NCBI RefSeq assembly: GCF_007279655.1
Contig: NZ_QKWN01000012.1
Coordinates: 1-64,000 of the forward strand
DNA length: 64,000 bases
Direction of reading: 5' to 3'
Source: Robertkochia solimangrovi
GTDB taxonomy: Bacteria; Bacteroidota; Bacteroidia; Flavobacteriales; Flavobacteriaceae
This document shows, piece by piece, positions 53,490 through 62,260 of this stretch. Position 1 is the stretch's first letter. Each line of letters begins with the position of its first letter. Below the pieces are notes generated by a model, which was not told where the DNA came from, did no database searches, and was given only the letters and a program-made list of their open reading frames with translations. Both the position numbers and the translations under genes were made by a program.

Positions 53490-54791
53490 TTAAGCCGGCT
53501 TACCGTAAAGATCGAAATCACCTGCATCCTCGATAAGAATATCTGCGTATTCCCCTATCTTTAGGTAATACTGTGATGCGTCGATCAGTACCTCATTGTC
53601 CACATCAGGGGAGTCGAATTCAGAGCGACCTACAAAATAGTTGCCTTCCTTTCTGTCGATGATGCAACGATAGGTGTTTCCGATCTTCTCCTGATTGAGT
53701 TCCCAGGAGATCTGAGACTGGATATCCATGACTTCTGTTGCTCTTTGCTGCTTCACATCATCAGGAACATCGTCTACAAGATTATAGGCATGCGTATTTT
53801 CTTCATGACTGTATGTAAAACATCCAAGACGTTCAAATCTCATTTCCTTAACCCAATTCTTAAGAGTTTCAAAATCATCTTCGGTCTCCCCGGGATATCC
53901 TACGATTAGTGTTGTTCTGATCGCCATATCGGGTACCGCATTTCTGAACTCTTTCAAAAGTTTGGTAGTCTTTTCCTTAGTGGTTCCGCGTCTCATTGAT
54001 TTCAGGATCGGATCAGCGATATGCTGTAAGGGAATATCCAAATAATTACAAACTTTGGGTTCTTCCTTCATTACATCCAGAACATCCATTGGAAAGCCTG
54101 TAGGAAAAGCATAGTGTAAACGGATCCATTCGATTCCTTCAACTTTTACCAATTCCTTCAACAGGTCAGCAAGTCGTCTTTTCTTATAAAGATCGAGACC
54201 GTAATAGGTTAGGTCCTGAGCGATCAGAATGAGTTCTTTGACTCCATTCGCAGCCAGTTTACTTGCTTCGGTCACCAGATCTTCGATCGGTGTACTGCGG
54301 TGTTTACCGCGCATTAAGGGTATCGCGCAAAAACTACAGGGACGATCACATCCCTCTGCGATTTTCAGATATGCATAGTTTTTTGGAGTCGTAGTTAAAC
54401 GCTCTCCGATAAGTTCATGTTTATAATCTGCTCCTAAAGCTTTCAGGAGAAGCGGAAGATCAGAAGTTCCGAAGTATTGATCTACATCGGGTATTTCCTT
54501 TTCGAGATCCGGTTTATAACGTTCACTCAAACATCCTGTTACAAAAACCTTATCCACATCACCATTCTCCTTCTTATTGACAAAATCAAGAATCGTATTT
54601 ACGCTTTCTTCCTTAGCATTATCGATAAATCCACAAGTATTGATCACCACGATATTCCCCTCTTGCTCATGTACAACATCCTTACCACTAGCCTTGAGTT
54701 GCCCCATCAATACCTCACTGTCATATACATTCTTAGAACAGCCAAGAGTCACAACATTAATCTTATTCTTTTTCAGGGATTTAGTACGCAT
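53490..54791 (-). CDS. rimO: Ribosomal protein S12 methylthiotransferase RimO
   Basis: 433 residues. The UPF0004 domain cysteines are Cys18, Cys53 and Cys87. The radical SAM cluster is Cys148, Cys152 and Cys155 (CDRPCSFC), and a TRAM domain closes the protein (about 370-430). It adds a methylthio group to the conserved Asp of ribosomal protein S12. The N-terminal LGCSKNVYDSE signature separates RimO from MiaB. It stands alone between inverted copies of a dispersed repeat. Confidence 0.95.
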   Translation of the reverse strand: MRTKSLKKNKINVVTLGCSKNVYDSEVLMGQLKASGKDVVHEQEGNIVVINTCGFIDNAKEESVNTILDFVNKKENGDVDKVFVTGCLSERYKPDLEKEIPDVDQYFGTSDLPLLLKALGADYKHELIGERLTTTPKNYAYLKIAEGCDRPCSFCAIPLMRGKHRSTPIEDLVTEASKLAANGVKELILIAQDLTYYGLDLYKKRRLADLLKELVKVEGIEWIRLHYAFPTGFPMDVLDVMKEEPKVCNYLDIPLQHIADPILKSMRRGTTKEKTTKLLKEFRNAVPDMAIRTTLIVGYPGETEDDFETLKNWVKEMRFERLGCFTYSHEENTHAYNLVDDVPDDVKQQRATEVMDIQSQISWELNQEKIGNTYRCIIDRKEGNYFVGRSEFDSPDVDNEVLIDASQYYLKIGEYADILIEDAGDFDLYGKPA

Positions 54792-54811
54792 ATCTGATTT
54801 TTTACGGAGCG

Positions 54812-54819
54812 CAAAATTA
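54812..54819 (-). promoter_or_regulatory. -7 box of rimO
   Basis: The minus strand reads TAATTTTG, an exact consensus, 20 bases before the ATG at 54791. Confidence 0.5.
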
Positions 54820-54895
54820 CAACAACATCAGGGATTTAGCTAATCATTGAACCAAATAATGTGGTTCTGCTGCACTTGCTCATCAAACTGAGCCT

Positions 54896-54987
54896 GCGAC
54901 AACATTCTCCTTTGCCACAGTTGTCTCGTGAATTCGGGAGTGGGATCGTCACCTGTCAGTGCACAAGCAGACGAAAGGATTTTTACC
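54896..54987 (-). repeat. Dispersed intergenic repeat, copy R2
   Basis: The reverse complement begins GGTAAAAATCCTTTCGTCTG and is colinear with R1 over 92 bases. It continues into CAGGCTCAGTTTG, which matches R3. Opposite orientation to R1, on the other side of rimO. Confidence 0.75.
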
Positions 54988-55003
54988 TAATCGCTGAAAT
55001 TCA

Positions 55004-56059
55004 TTAACCGCGTCCGCGTCTAGGCATGTTTCTGGAAGGCATCTGCATAGGTTGGGTTCTTCTGTTGTTCATCGATGGGTAAGACGTTGAAGGTCTTGTT
55101 GATGGTCGGGTAGAAGGCATGGTGGTTTGCGGCCTTGTGGACGGTCTTGTCTGATGACTGGTGGAGGGCAATGTTGATGGGCGGGTAGAAGAACCTCTAC
55201 CCGGTGTGGTAACAGTAGCCCTGTTATTTCTCACATTCGACCCCGATGATCTGGGTTGCCAGTCAGGATTGACGTTTCTATTGGTGTTCGGGATATCCCT
55301 GCGGTTGGCTGTATTCGTGTTCTCACGGGTTCTGGTGAGATCTCTTCGGTTCGTTACCCCTTCATTTCTGCGATTGAAGGATTGTTGCGGATTTCTGCTG
55401 GCATAATCATTTCTACTGAGGTCTCTCCGCATATTTACATTGGTATTCCTTCTTACATTGGTATAATGATAGGTGTGATTAACATTGATGTGCACGTGTA
55501 CGTTTTGTCGGTATACATAGGGAGGGAACGGACGCCATGGATGAAAAAATGGAGGATAATAACCCCAGTACCACGGAGAATACCATGGACGGAACAACGG
55601 TCCCCAAAACCATGTAAAAATAATGGGAGGCCTAACATAAACCGGTTCTATGATATAATTTGGTCCGTACATATAAACATCACCCACGACTTGTACTTTG
55701 GTTGTGCCTGAAGTATCTTTCTCAACTTCGATAGTAGCAACATCCTGAAACTCATCTTTCCCAATAACTGCCTGTATCATCACAACCCGGGAACTTTTAT
55801 CACTATCACTAACAACCCTGAGATAATCTACCTGTCCGTCATTGTTCAGATCGAGATTGGATAACTGAAGATCCGGATCATTCAGCTTCTTTTCAAAATC
55901 TTCCAGATCCTTCGATTCTCCAAACGCAGAAGCCACTGCTTCCAGATCAAGATTGTCACTGATGTCAGAACTTTTTGCCTCTATCGTGGTTTTATCCTGT
56001 GCAACGGAAATCGCTGAAATCAGCAGGGTGAAAACCAGTATGAAAATATGTTTCATCAT
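55004..56059 (-). CDS. Exported protein with EF-hand-like loop and Arg/Pro/Ser/Thr-rich tail
   Basis: 351 residues. Signal peptide (MMKHIFILVFTLLISAISVAQ). The folded part (about 25-150) includes DLNNDGQVDYLRV, a calcium-loop-like sequence. A Trp/Pro/Tyr-rich stretch (about 155-190, FTWFWGPLFRPWYSPWYWGY) and a low-complexity tail (about 200-351) rich in R, N, S, T and P follow, with repeats of TRPST. The tail is very basic. Family unknown; it may bind the cell wall or nucleic acid, which is conjecture. Confidence 0.75.
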   Translation of the reverse strand: MMKHIFILVFTLLISAISVAQDKTTIEAKSSDISDNLDLEAVASAFGESKDLEDFEKKLNDPDLQLSNLDLNNDGQVDYLRVVSDSDKSSRVVMIQAVIGKDEFQDVATIEVEKDTSGTTKVQVVGDVYMYGPNYIIEPVYVRPPIIFTWFWGPLFRPWYSPWYWGYYPPFFHPWRPFPPYVYRQNVHVHINVNHTYHYTNVRRNTNVNMRRDLSRNDYASRNPQQSFNRRNEGVTNRRDLTRTRENTNTANRRDIPNTNRNVNPDWQPRSSGSNVRNNRATVTTPGRGSSTRPSTLPSTSHQTRPSTRPQTTMPSTRPSTRPSTSYPSMNNRRTQPMQMPSRNMPRRGRG

Positions 56060-56376
56060 GTATCTTTTTACAGGTAGAAAAGGGCTTATTCAGAGAAGAA
56101 TTTGGGAACTGACATATATCATTTTGATTTTTTTTGTCAGTATTTAAATTTAAATCTAAAGATAATTAAAATTTTGTATTATATTAAAAATCAATAAATA
56201 ACGGGTTGGTAAATGCAGATTGACACGTAGGTTCGGCGTGTTTGAATATTCTTGAATTTAGAAAGCGGGATTTTTCTATTAAAACATTTCAATGTAATTA
56301 ACAGAATGTCTGAATTTTATTCATTTTTGTCGGGTTATTTATTGAATTAATTTAAGAAAAAATTAACTTTGACTAA
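56060..56376. other. 317-base A/T-rich divergent intergenic region
   Basis: It holds the promoter of the ABC operon at its right end. The remainder is A/T-rich with no ORF, repeat or hairpin that I could identify. Confidence 0.6.
56342..56371 (+). promoter_or_regulatory. Promoter of the ABC transporter operon
   Basis: TTG at 56342-56344, 19-base spacer, TAACTTTG at 56364-56371. The ATG at 56377 begins 6 bases after the box, so the transcript would be leaderless or nearly so. Confidence 0.6.
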
Positions 56377-56922
56377 ATGAGTTTAGCATCCTTGCCATAT
56401 CAACCCCATCCACTACTGTCTTACATCCGGGTAGGAAAATTATTGTATTATTCGATGTTCCTGTTTATTTTGGAATCATGGGTTTTTTATCGTTTGCTAA
56501 TGCGCTCATTGGAAAAGGAACAAGCTTGGTGGATCGTTACCATCTGGACCATCTGTTTTCTATTTTCTTTTGTGCATATATTTTTGGTGCTCGCCGATGG
56601 TTGGTCGAGATACCAGAACTACAAACGGGCAAAGGATCTATTCTTTGAACATGGCTATCGTGACAAGATTGCAAGATTATACATTACCTCGAAATGTCAG
56701 CGTAGTGCTGCAATTGTGGCTGCCGACGAATTAGGAATCGCAGATCAGGTAAAGGAATACTATAAGTCTCAGGGCGTGAAATGGTTTCATTATGTACCTT
56801 ATTTCATGCTCAATGATCCGTTGTTCTTCTTCAAAAATCACTTCTGGTCAAGAACCTTCCTCGAAGGAAATTACCAGGCTAAATACAACTATCGAAAGCT
56901 GCAAACTTCCGTTCATTTATGA
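56377..56922 (+). CDS. Membrane protein of unknown function, first gene of ABC operon
   Basis: 181 residues with two hydrophobic helices (about 23-43 and 55-76), then a charged soluble part (SRYQNYKRAKDLFFEHGYRD...) with an aromatic C-terminal region. No known domain. It overlaps the ATPase gene by 4 bases, so it is probably a functional partner of the transporter. Confidence 0.75.
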   Translation: MSLASLPYQPHPLLSYIRVGKLLYYSMFLFILESWVFYRLLMRSLEKEQAWWIVTIWTICFLFSFVHIFLVLADGWSRYQNYKRAKDLFFEHGYRDKIARLYITSKCQRSAAIVAADELGIADQVKEYYKSQGVKWFHYVPYFMLNDPLFFFKNHFWSRTFLEGNYQAKYNYRKLQTSVHL

Positions 56923-57776
56923 TCCTTGAAGGCCTTAATCTTTCCAAATCCTATGGTGACTTCAAAGTACTGCAGGATGTGAGTATTCATTGCAAACCCG
57001 GCGAGGTATGCGGTTTGGTAGGCGCAAATGGTGCCGGTAAAACCACCTTGTTTAAAATATTACTCGGACTTATAACCCCGGATTCGGGAACCGTTCATAT
57101 CGAAAAAACCGGGAATAAGACTATAGGAGGGATCATTGAAAAACCGGCACTCTACGAATACCTGAATGCTTATGATAATCTTAAAGTATTCTGCAGAATT
57201 CAGGGGATACGTCCTGACCAGGCTTTTATGGAAGAATGTCTGGAAAGAGTAGGGCTCCCACTCGATAGAAAGGATGCAGTAAAGAATTTTTCTCTTGGGA
57301 TGAAACAGCGACTGGGGATTGCCATAGCGTTACTTAATGATCCAAAATGTCTGATACTCGACGAGCCATTTTCCGGTCTGGATCCGATGGGCACCGAGAG
57401 GCTTCGGGATCTTATTCTCGGTTTGGCGCGGGAGCATGGTCTGGCCATCATCATATCGTCGCATATTCTCGATGAATTAAGTCGCACCTGCCAGCGGCTG
57501 TATGTGATCAGTAAAGGAAAGATCGTGAAGGAAGGCATGAGCAACGAATTGATAGCAAAGCATACGGAACATTTTAAACTATGCGGGGAAGGACTGGATA
57601 GTTCCGTTACGCTCAAAAACTATAGCGTTCAGTTTATCGGGAATTGTGTACGTGTCAAAATTGATTATTCCGGTATTCCTGAATTGCTGAAGGGATTGTC
57701 TTCGGAAAATATTAAGATTCATTCCTGCATACCGGAACTGGATATGGTTAAACTCTTTGACTTCGCTCCTCAATGA
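56919..57776 (+). CDS. ABC transporter ATP-binding protein
   Basis: 285 residues. Walker A GANGAGKT (35-42), signature FSLGMKQRLG (124-133), Walker B CLILDEP (144-150), H-loop SSHILDE. It belongs to the ABC-2/CcmA-like group of ATPases for exporters. The C-terminal ~70 residues lie beyond the nucleotide-binding domain. It overlaps its neighbours by 4 bases on both sides. Confidence 0.95.
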   Translation: MILEGLNLSKSYGDFKVLQDVSIHCKPGEVCGLVGANGAGKTTLFKILLGLITPDSGTVHIEKTGNKTIGGIIEKPALYEYLNAYDNLKVFCRIQGIRPDQAFMEECLERVGLPLDRKDAVKNFSLGMKQRLGIAIALLNDPKCLILDEPFSGLDPMGTERLRDLILGLAREHGLAIIISSHILDELSRTCQRLYVISKGKIVKEGMSNELIAKHTEHFKLCGEGLDSSVTLKNYSVQFIGNCVRVKIDYSGIPELLKGLSSENIKIHSCIPELDMVKLFDFAPQ

Positions 57777-58606
57777 TAATTGCCATTTTTACCACAGAAC
57801 TCTATAAGTTGCTAAAGCAGGCTCGTACCTGGTATGCCCTGGGGGCCCTGTTATTGATTGAAGGTATTGTATTATTTGCCGCATACTACCAGGGAACGAA
57901 TATCATCGATATCCTGTTGGATAACCTGAAACAGAATTTCTATTTTGAAGGTGATCTCGTAAATGGGAATCTCCTGATCTATCTTATTTTGAATACGATG
58001 TGGTTTCATTTGCCGCTGATCCTGATGATCGTGATTTCCGGGATGCTGACCTCAGAATACAAGGATCGTACACTCCAAACGGTAATGCTACAGCCTGTAT
58101 CCAGAGCCGCATTTATTACAGGGAAATTTCTGGTGGCAATCGTATTTACCGTCTTTGTCGTAATCATGATGGCACTCTCCAGCTTTATCCTGTCATACAG
58201 TTTTTTTGGATCCGGAGATCTTATCGTTTATCTGGATACCCTAAATTTCTTTTCGGCAGACGATGCGCTTAAGAGACTATGCCTGGCCTATGCTGCAGGA
58301 ACCTTCTCTATGGTTTTCTTTTCAGTAGCAAGCCTTACCATTGCGGTGATCTTTAAAGAGGCGACCAAGACCTGGATCGTCGCTGCGTTCTTCCTGATCA
58401 TATGCAACCTACTGGTCAAAGTTGATCTCGGTTATGCGATTTTTGATGATTATTTCTTTGCGAAGCTTAATGATACCTGGCAATATTTCTTTTACTTCGA
58501 TATCGACTGGTCGCGTATATTTATGAATTTATCACTGTTAACGGTCTATATAATATTGTTTATACTGGCAGGTGTGTTTATCTTTAAAAAAAATGATATA
58601 GGATGA
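57773..58606 (+). CDS. ABC-2 type permease
   Basis: 277 residues with six hydrophobic helices (about 18-38, 75-95, 120-140, 172-195, 205-225, 247-270). The SGMLTSEYKDRTLQTVML segment after the second helix is the usual ABC-2 coupling region. It pairs with the ATPase upstream. The transported substrate is unknown; exporters or envelope-modifying functions are typical for the type. Confidence 0.9.
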   Translation: MIIAIFTTELYKLLKQARTWYALGALLLIEGIVLFAAYYQGTNIIDILLDNLKQNFYFEGDLVNGNLLIYLILNTMWFHLPLILMIVISGMLTSEYKDRTLQTVMLQPVSRAAFITGKFLVAIVFTVFVVIMMALSSFILSYSFFGSGDLIVYLDTLNFFSADDALKRLCLAYAAGTFSMVFFSVASLTIAVIFKEATKTWIVAAFFLIICNLLVKVDLGYAIFDDYFFAKLNDTWQYFFYFDIDWSRIFMNLSLLTVYIILFILAGVFIFKKNDIG

Positions 58607-59259
58607 GAAAAATGCTTTGTGCTTTTCTATACCTGGCCGTAAACATGGTCTCAGCTCAGGTAGTTGATCCGGACCTGCTTTTGGTTAAAGCCAGAATGGA
58701 TTCTATCATCGGTTTTGAAGCCAATTTGGAATTAAAACTGGATGTGGAATTTATAAATATGCCCGCAAAATATGCCGTGATGAAATATGAAAAAGGAAAA
58801 ATGATCGATTTCGATTCGGAAGACTTTGTCATGATTCCACGCAAAGGATTGGATTTTACTCTGGGAGAATTACTAAAGTATCCTGTGATTACCGTAGATC
58901 GGGGGATGGAAGTAGTGAATGGTGTATCATGCAAGATGATCAATGTAATTCCCGATGACCGTCGGGCTGACTTTTCGATCGCTGCCTTGTTGATCGATAC
59001 TGCACGAAATCGGGTTATGCAATCGGAAATCACAACCCGTAAGCACGGCACTTACCTGATGGAATTCAAGTACCGGAGTAACAAGGACCCTTTGCCGGAA
59101 CAGATCATTGTAAACTTCGAGATCGAGAAGATTCGAATTCCTCTGAGTTATATGGGAAAAGAGGCAGATGTTGATAAGGAGAGGATGAAAGCGGAAGGCC
59201 CAAAGACGGGGAGTATTATATTGAATATGAGCGATTACCAGATCGATTATCTCCAGTGA
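58603..59259 (+). CDS. Exported protein, possibly LolA-like, last gene of ABC operon
   Basis: 218 residues. Signal peptide (MRKMLCAFLYLAVNMVSAQ). The mature part is beta-rich with LELKLDVEFINMPAKYAVMK and VVNGVSCKMINVIPDDRR, compatible with an incomplete-barrel LolA/lipoprotein-sorting-like fold, judged by eye only. It overlaps the permease gene by 4 bases, so it probably works with the transporter in the periplasm. Confidence 0.65.
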   Translation: MRKMLCAFLYLAVNMVSAQVVDPDLLLVKARMDSIIGFEANLELKLDVEFINMPAKYAVMKYEKGKMIDFDSEDFVMIPRKGLDFTLGELLKYPVITVDRGMEVVNGVSCKMINVIPDDRRADFSIAALLIDTARNRVMQSEITTRKHGTYLMEFKYRSNKDPLPEQIIVNFEIEKIRIPLSYMGKEADVDKERMKAEGPKTGSIILNMSDYQIDYLQ

Positions 59260-59602
59260 CGGCCATCAAAGCCTTTGGCTTTGATGGCGTGACGATCCTG
59301 AAGGCTGGCGCCTTCACTTCCTAGTGTCGCGGTTTGTTTTGCTGGCACAAAACTCCCTTAAGTGACCTTACTGCTCGCTTCGCATTGCTTTTTTGGGTTC
59401 GCTTCGCATTGCCTGATAGAAAAAATATGATTTAAGCCAATATTTCATCAAACATTGGTCTCAAAACTATTACTGTCATAGAAAAAGCGCAAATTTTAAA
59501 ATTCGTTCTCAAAGTCCCTTAAAAAGCTCAACTCTCAACTCTCAACACTCAATTCTCAACTCTTAATTCATAATTCATAATTCTTAACTCATAACGCTGC
59601 CC
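59260..59602. other. 343-base intergenic region with hairpins and a heptamer array
   Basis: It contains a perfect 12-bp hairpin GCCATCAAAGCC-TTT-GGCTTTGATGGC (59262-59288), then GTGACGATCC...AAGGCTGGCGCCTT, a doubled TCGCTTCGCATTGC (59375 and 59399), and a heptamer array (59527-59596). The part after the hairpin resembles the dispersed repeat R1/R2. No gene is seen. Confidence 0.7.
59527..59596. repeat. Tandem degenerate heptamer array
   Basis: Ten 7-base units in register: CTCAACT twice, CTCAACA, CTCAATT, CTCAACT, CTTAATT, CATAATT twice, CTTAACT, CATAACG. It lies immediately downstream of the M14 gene stop at 59603. Confidence 0.8.
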
Positions 59603-62044
59603 TCAATCTACCATAAAGATCGCATTGGCGAAAAAGAGTTTTCCGTTTTCCCAGAAAGCTCTGAAAACAGGATTGTCGACCAGATAAACAGCGGTACCTC
59701 TTCCCATTCCGGTAGATCCGAAAACGAGACTGTTTTCCTGAGTTTTAAGTGCTTCACTCCCCGCAAATCCTGCAACAGGCTTGGCCTCAGCCCCGATGTA
59801 TGCGGCTGAGCCATTGGTTAGGGTCTCAAAGGCTATACCGTCTAGTTTTAAACTAAAATAGTCATCACCATATCCGTAAGCTAACGGATTGGTGTTATCA
59901 ACTTTAGTTTTGAAGATAGCTCCGGTAATCATATTCTTGATATAGGAGCGCTGTCTTGACGAATAAGGTACCGGTAGTTCCGGTTCTTCCTCTTTCGATT
60001 CTTGTTCTTTGATCTTTAATCCAAAATCCTCGTCCTCTGCCAGGGAAGAAAGACTCTGGCCGATAGCGATCAGTTTACCACCTTTTTTCACCCAGGATTT
60101 AATTTGATCCCTGCGTTGTTCACTGATGTTGTTCGCTTCGGGAAGGATCAGAATATCGTAATGATTAAGGTCGACACGATTGAAATAAGAATCGTCAATT
60201 ACAGTTACAGGAAACTTTAGTTGTTGCTCAAAGAAATGCCAGATCTCACCGAAGTTCAGCGTGGAAACACTTCCTCCTGAAAGCATCGCGATCTTTGGAT
60301 TTTTGATCAGTTGCACCGCACTGGACCCAAAGTCCTTTCCACTATCAACGAAACCGCTGTTGGTAGTGAACAATGATTTATTGAATTTCTTCGCAATCTC
60401 CGGGATCAGGGTATCAAAATCCGTGATGGAAGCGTTATCGGATCGGGTGATGATCAGTGATCCGTTGTCAAATTCATTTTGCCCGATTCTGAATTCTTCA
60501 TGGTTCGTACGTACCTTAATATTTTTTGTCAATAAAGCACTGAGAAATTTAGCATCATTGATCGAATGCCATTCGGTAACATAGGCATAGATATTTGTAC
60601 CCGATGCGATTTCCGGAGAAAATTGAGAAGTAGTACGGTCGGTCGGTATCAATTTTTCAGAAGCCAGGGCATTCAGGCCATAGGCATAGGGTAATGACCA
60701 GGCCGTGATGTCATAGGTTAGTGAGTCTGATAATTTTGTATTAGGTTCGAAAAGCACTTTTACAAGTGTGCCCTTAGGTTGGTCGGTACTGATTACTAAT
60801 TTTTCGCTCCCTGATTCTATTCTTCCTTTTTCCTCGGAATTGAATTTTATTCCATCGATCTGTTTATCAGTAAATCCATAAGTTATTCCGTGGGCGTCTA
60901 AAAGTTTTGAAAGCGTATTGATCATTGAAGGATCTCCCGTCATTGCATAGGAGTGATATTTATAATTCTGAGATCTGTGGAAATTCCTGAATTCTGTAAT
61001 GAGGCGGTCTGCATGGGTAGAAGCCATTTCAACGGTGGAGAGACCAGTGGTAAAGTGATGATCGATCCTGTCATTGAGTGTCAGGGTATCTTCGGAAGCG
61101 GTAATTACTCCAAGGCCGGCTCTGCCGCTACCTCCTTGTTCATAGGTCATACCAATACTTCCGTTATAGATAGGATAGGTGTCTCCATAGCTCGGATAAA
61201 GCAGGTCGAAAACTTCCTTTGTAAAATAGAACCAACCATTCGCATCGAAATAACGGGCATGATTCTTTCCGATAATAAGCTGAAATTCTTTCTGCCAGTC
61301 GGTGATTACTTCATGCATCGGTTCAGAAGCTGGAGCAAAGAAATACGGGTTGTTAATTCCCTGTTCATGAAAATCGACATGAATGTGAGGGACCCATTGC
61401 GAAAACTGAGCTATTCTTTGCTGACTTTCTACTTGTGTAAGCCAGGCCCAATCGCGATTCAGATCGAAAAGGTAATGATTTGGTCTGCCAGAGGCCCAGG
61501 GTTCATGATGTTCCCTGGAATCGGGATTTACATTATTTGGGTGATTGCGATTTTGATTGTACCAGTTCACATACCGGTCACGACCATCAGGGTTTATACA
61601 GGGGTCGATGATCACAACGGTGTTCTTTAGCCAGTTTGAGTGAGATTTAAGTAGTTCATAAGCAGTCTTCATTGAGGCTTCTGTACTTACACTTTCGTTG
61701 CCGTGAACATTATAGCTCAGCCATACAATTGCGGTGTCGGTATCTCCCTTCCCGGACATGTTCTCCTGATGAAGCTTTTTGATGGTTTCAAGGTTGCTGA
61801 TATTCTCCGGAGACGATAAAACGGCTAATAAAAGTTCCCTGCCTTCATAAGTCTTGCCATAAGGAATCAGTTTTACCTGATCCGGTAAGGTTTCAGCCAG
61901 GTATTCATAGTAATCGATGACCTGATGGTGACGGGAGAATTCACTCCCAAGATGATATCCCAGAAAATCAGAAGGAGATTGAATCTTTTGTGCGGTTACG
62001 ATCGAACACAAAAAAATAAATAGTAGCGCAGTTTTAATATTCAT
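59603..62044 (-). CDS. Exported M14-type zinc carboxypeptidase
   Basis: 813 residues from the ATG at 62044 (signal peptide MNIKTALLFIFLCSIVTAQ). An in-frame start at 62068 lies in the -7 box. Zinc motif HGNE (His114, Glu117), later His226 (VDFHEQG), catalytic Glu302 in YEQGG. The C-terminal half (about 450-813) has a glutamine-amidotransferase-like Rossmann pattern (HYDILILPEAN, GGKLIAIGQSLSSL) and ends in a beta domain. It should trim C-terminal residues from peptides outside the cytosol. Confidence 0.9.
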   Translation of the reverse strand: MNIKTALLFIFLCSIVTAQKIQSPSDFLGYHLGSEFSRHHQVIDYYEYLAETLPDQVKLIPYGKTYEGRELLLAVLSSPENISNLETIKKLHQENMSGKGDTDTAIVWLSYNVHGNESVSTEASMKTAYELLKSHSNWLKNTVVIIDPCINPDGRDRYVNWYNQNRNHPNNVNPDSREHHEPWASGRPNHYLFDLNRDWAWLTQVESQQRIAQFSQWVPHIHVDFHEQGINNPYFFAPASEPMHEVITDWQKEFQLIIGKNHARYFDANGWFYFTKEVFDLLYPSYGDTYPIYNGSIGMTYEQGGSGRAGLGVITASEDTLTLNDRIDHHFTTGLSTVEMASTHADRLITEFRNFHRSQNYKYHSYAMTGDPSMINTLSKLLDAHGITYGFTDKQIDGIKFNSEEKGRIESGSEKLVISTDQPKGTLVKVLFEPNTKLSDSLTYDITAWSLPYAYGLNALASEKLIPTDRTTSQFSPEIASGTNIYAYVTEWHSINDAKFLSALLTKNIKVRTNHEEFRIGQNEFDNGSLIITRSDNASITDFDTLIPEIAKKFNKSLFTTNSGFVDSGKDFGSSAVQLIKNPKIAMLSGGSVSTLNFGEIWHFFEQQLKFPVTVIDDSYFNRVDLNHYDILILPEANNISEQRRDQIKSWVKKGGKLIAIGQSLSSLAEDEDFGLKIKEQESKEEEPELPVPYSSRQRSYIKNMITGAIFKTKVDNTNPLAYGYGDDYFSLKLDGIAFETLTNGSAAYIGAEAKPVAGFAGSEALKTQENSLVFGSTGMGRGTAVYLVDNPVFRAFWENGKLFFANAIFMVD

Positions 62045-62065
62045 GTCAGGTTGGTATACTTTTCT

Positions 62066-62073
62066 CAAATCTA
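62066..62073 (-). promoter_or_regulatory. -7 box of the M14 gene
   Basis: The minus strand reads TAGATTTG, an exact TAnnTTTG match, 21 bases before the ATG at 62044. It supports this start over 62068. Confidence 0.5.
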
Positions 62074-62260
62074 CTAATTAATTTTGTAGTTTATATCTTA
62101 ACTAATTTTTAGGAATAGAAAGTACAAAGTATTTTATCTTTACTTTTTTGAAAGTGAGGTTATGTGACGGAAGAATAGTTCTTTTGAACCGGTAACGATC
62201 CCGTTCATTTTTCAGCGAAACGTCCTGATAACCACCGCCTAAAGAATTTCGCAAACGACT

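Noticed and set aside
55256-55711. 151-codon + strand frame opposite the 55004-56059 gene
   Set aside because: Antisense to the low-complexity tail. The open frame is a by-product of the Arg/Pro/Ser/Thr-rich coding sequence.
59527-59596. CRISPR array
   Set aside because: The units are 7 bases long with no spacers, and no cas gene is present.
60953-61630. 225-codon open frame on the + strand inside the M14 carboxypeptidase gene
   Set aside because: It is fully antisense to a gene with clear zinc motifs, has no promoter or matching neighbours, and its product is rich in I, V, F and G as expected for a shadow frame.
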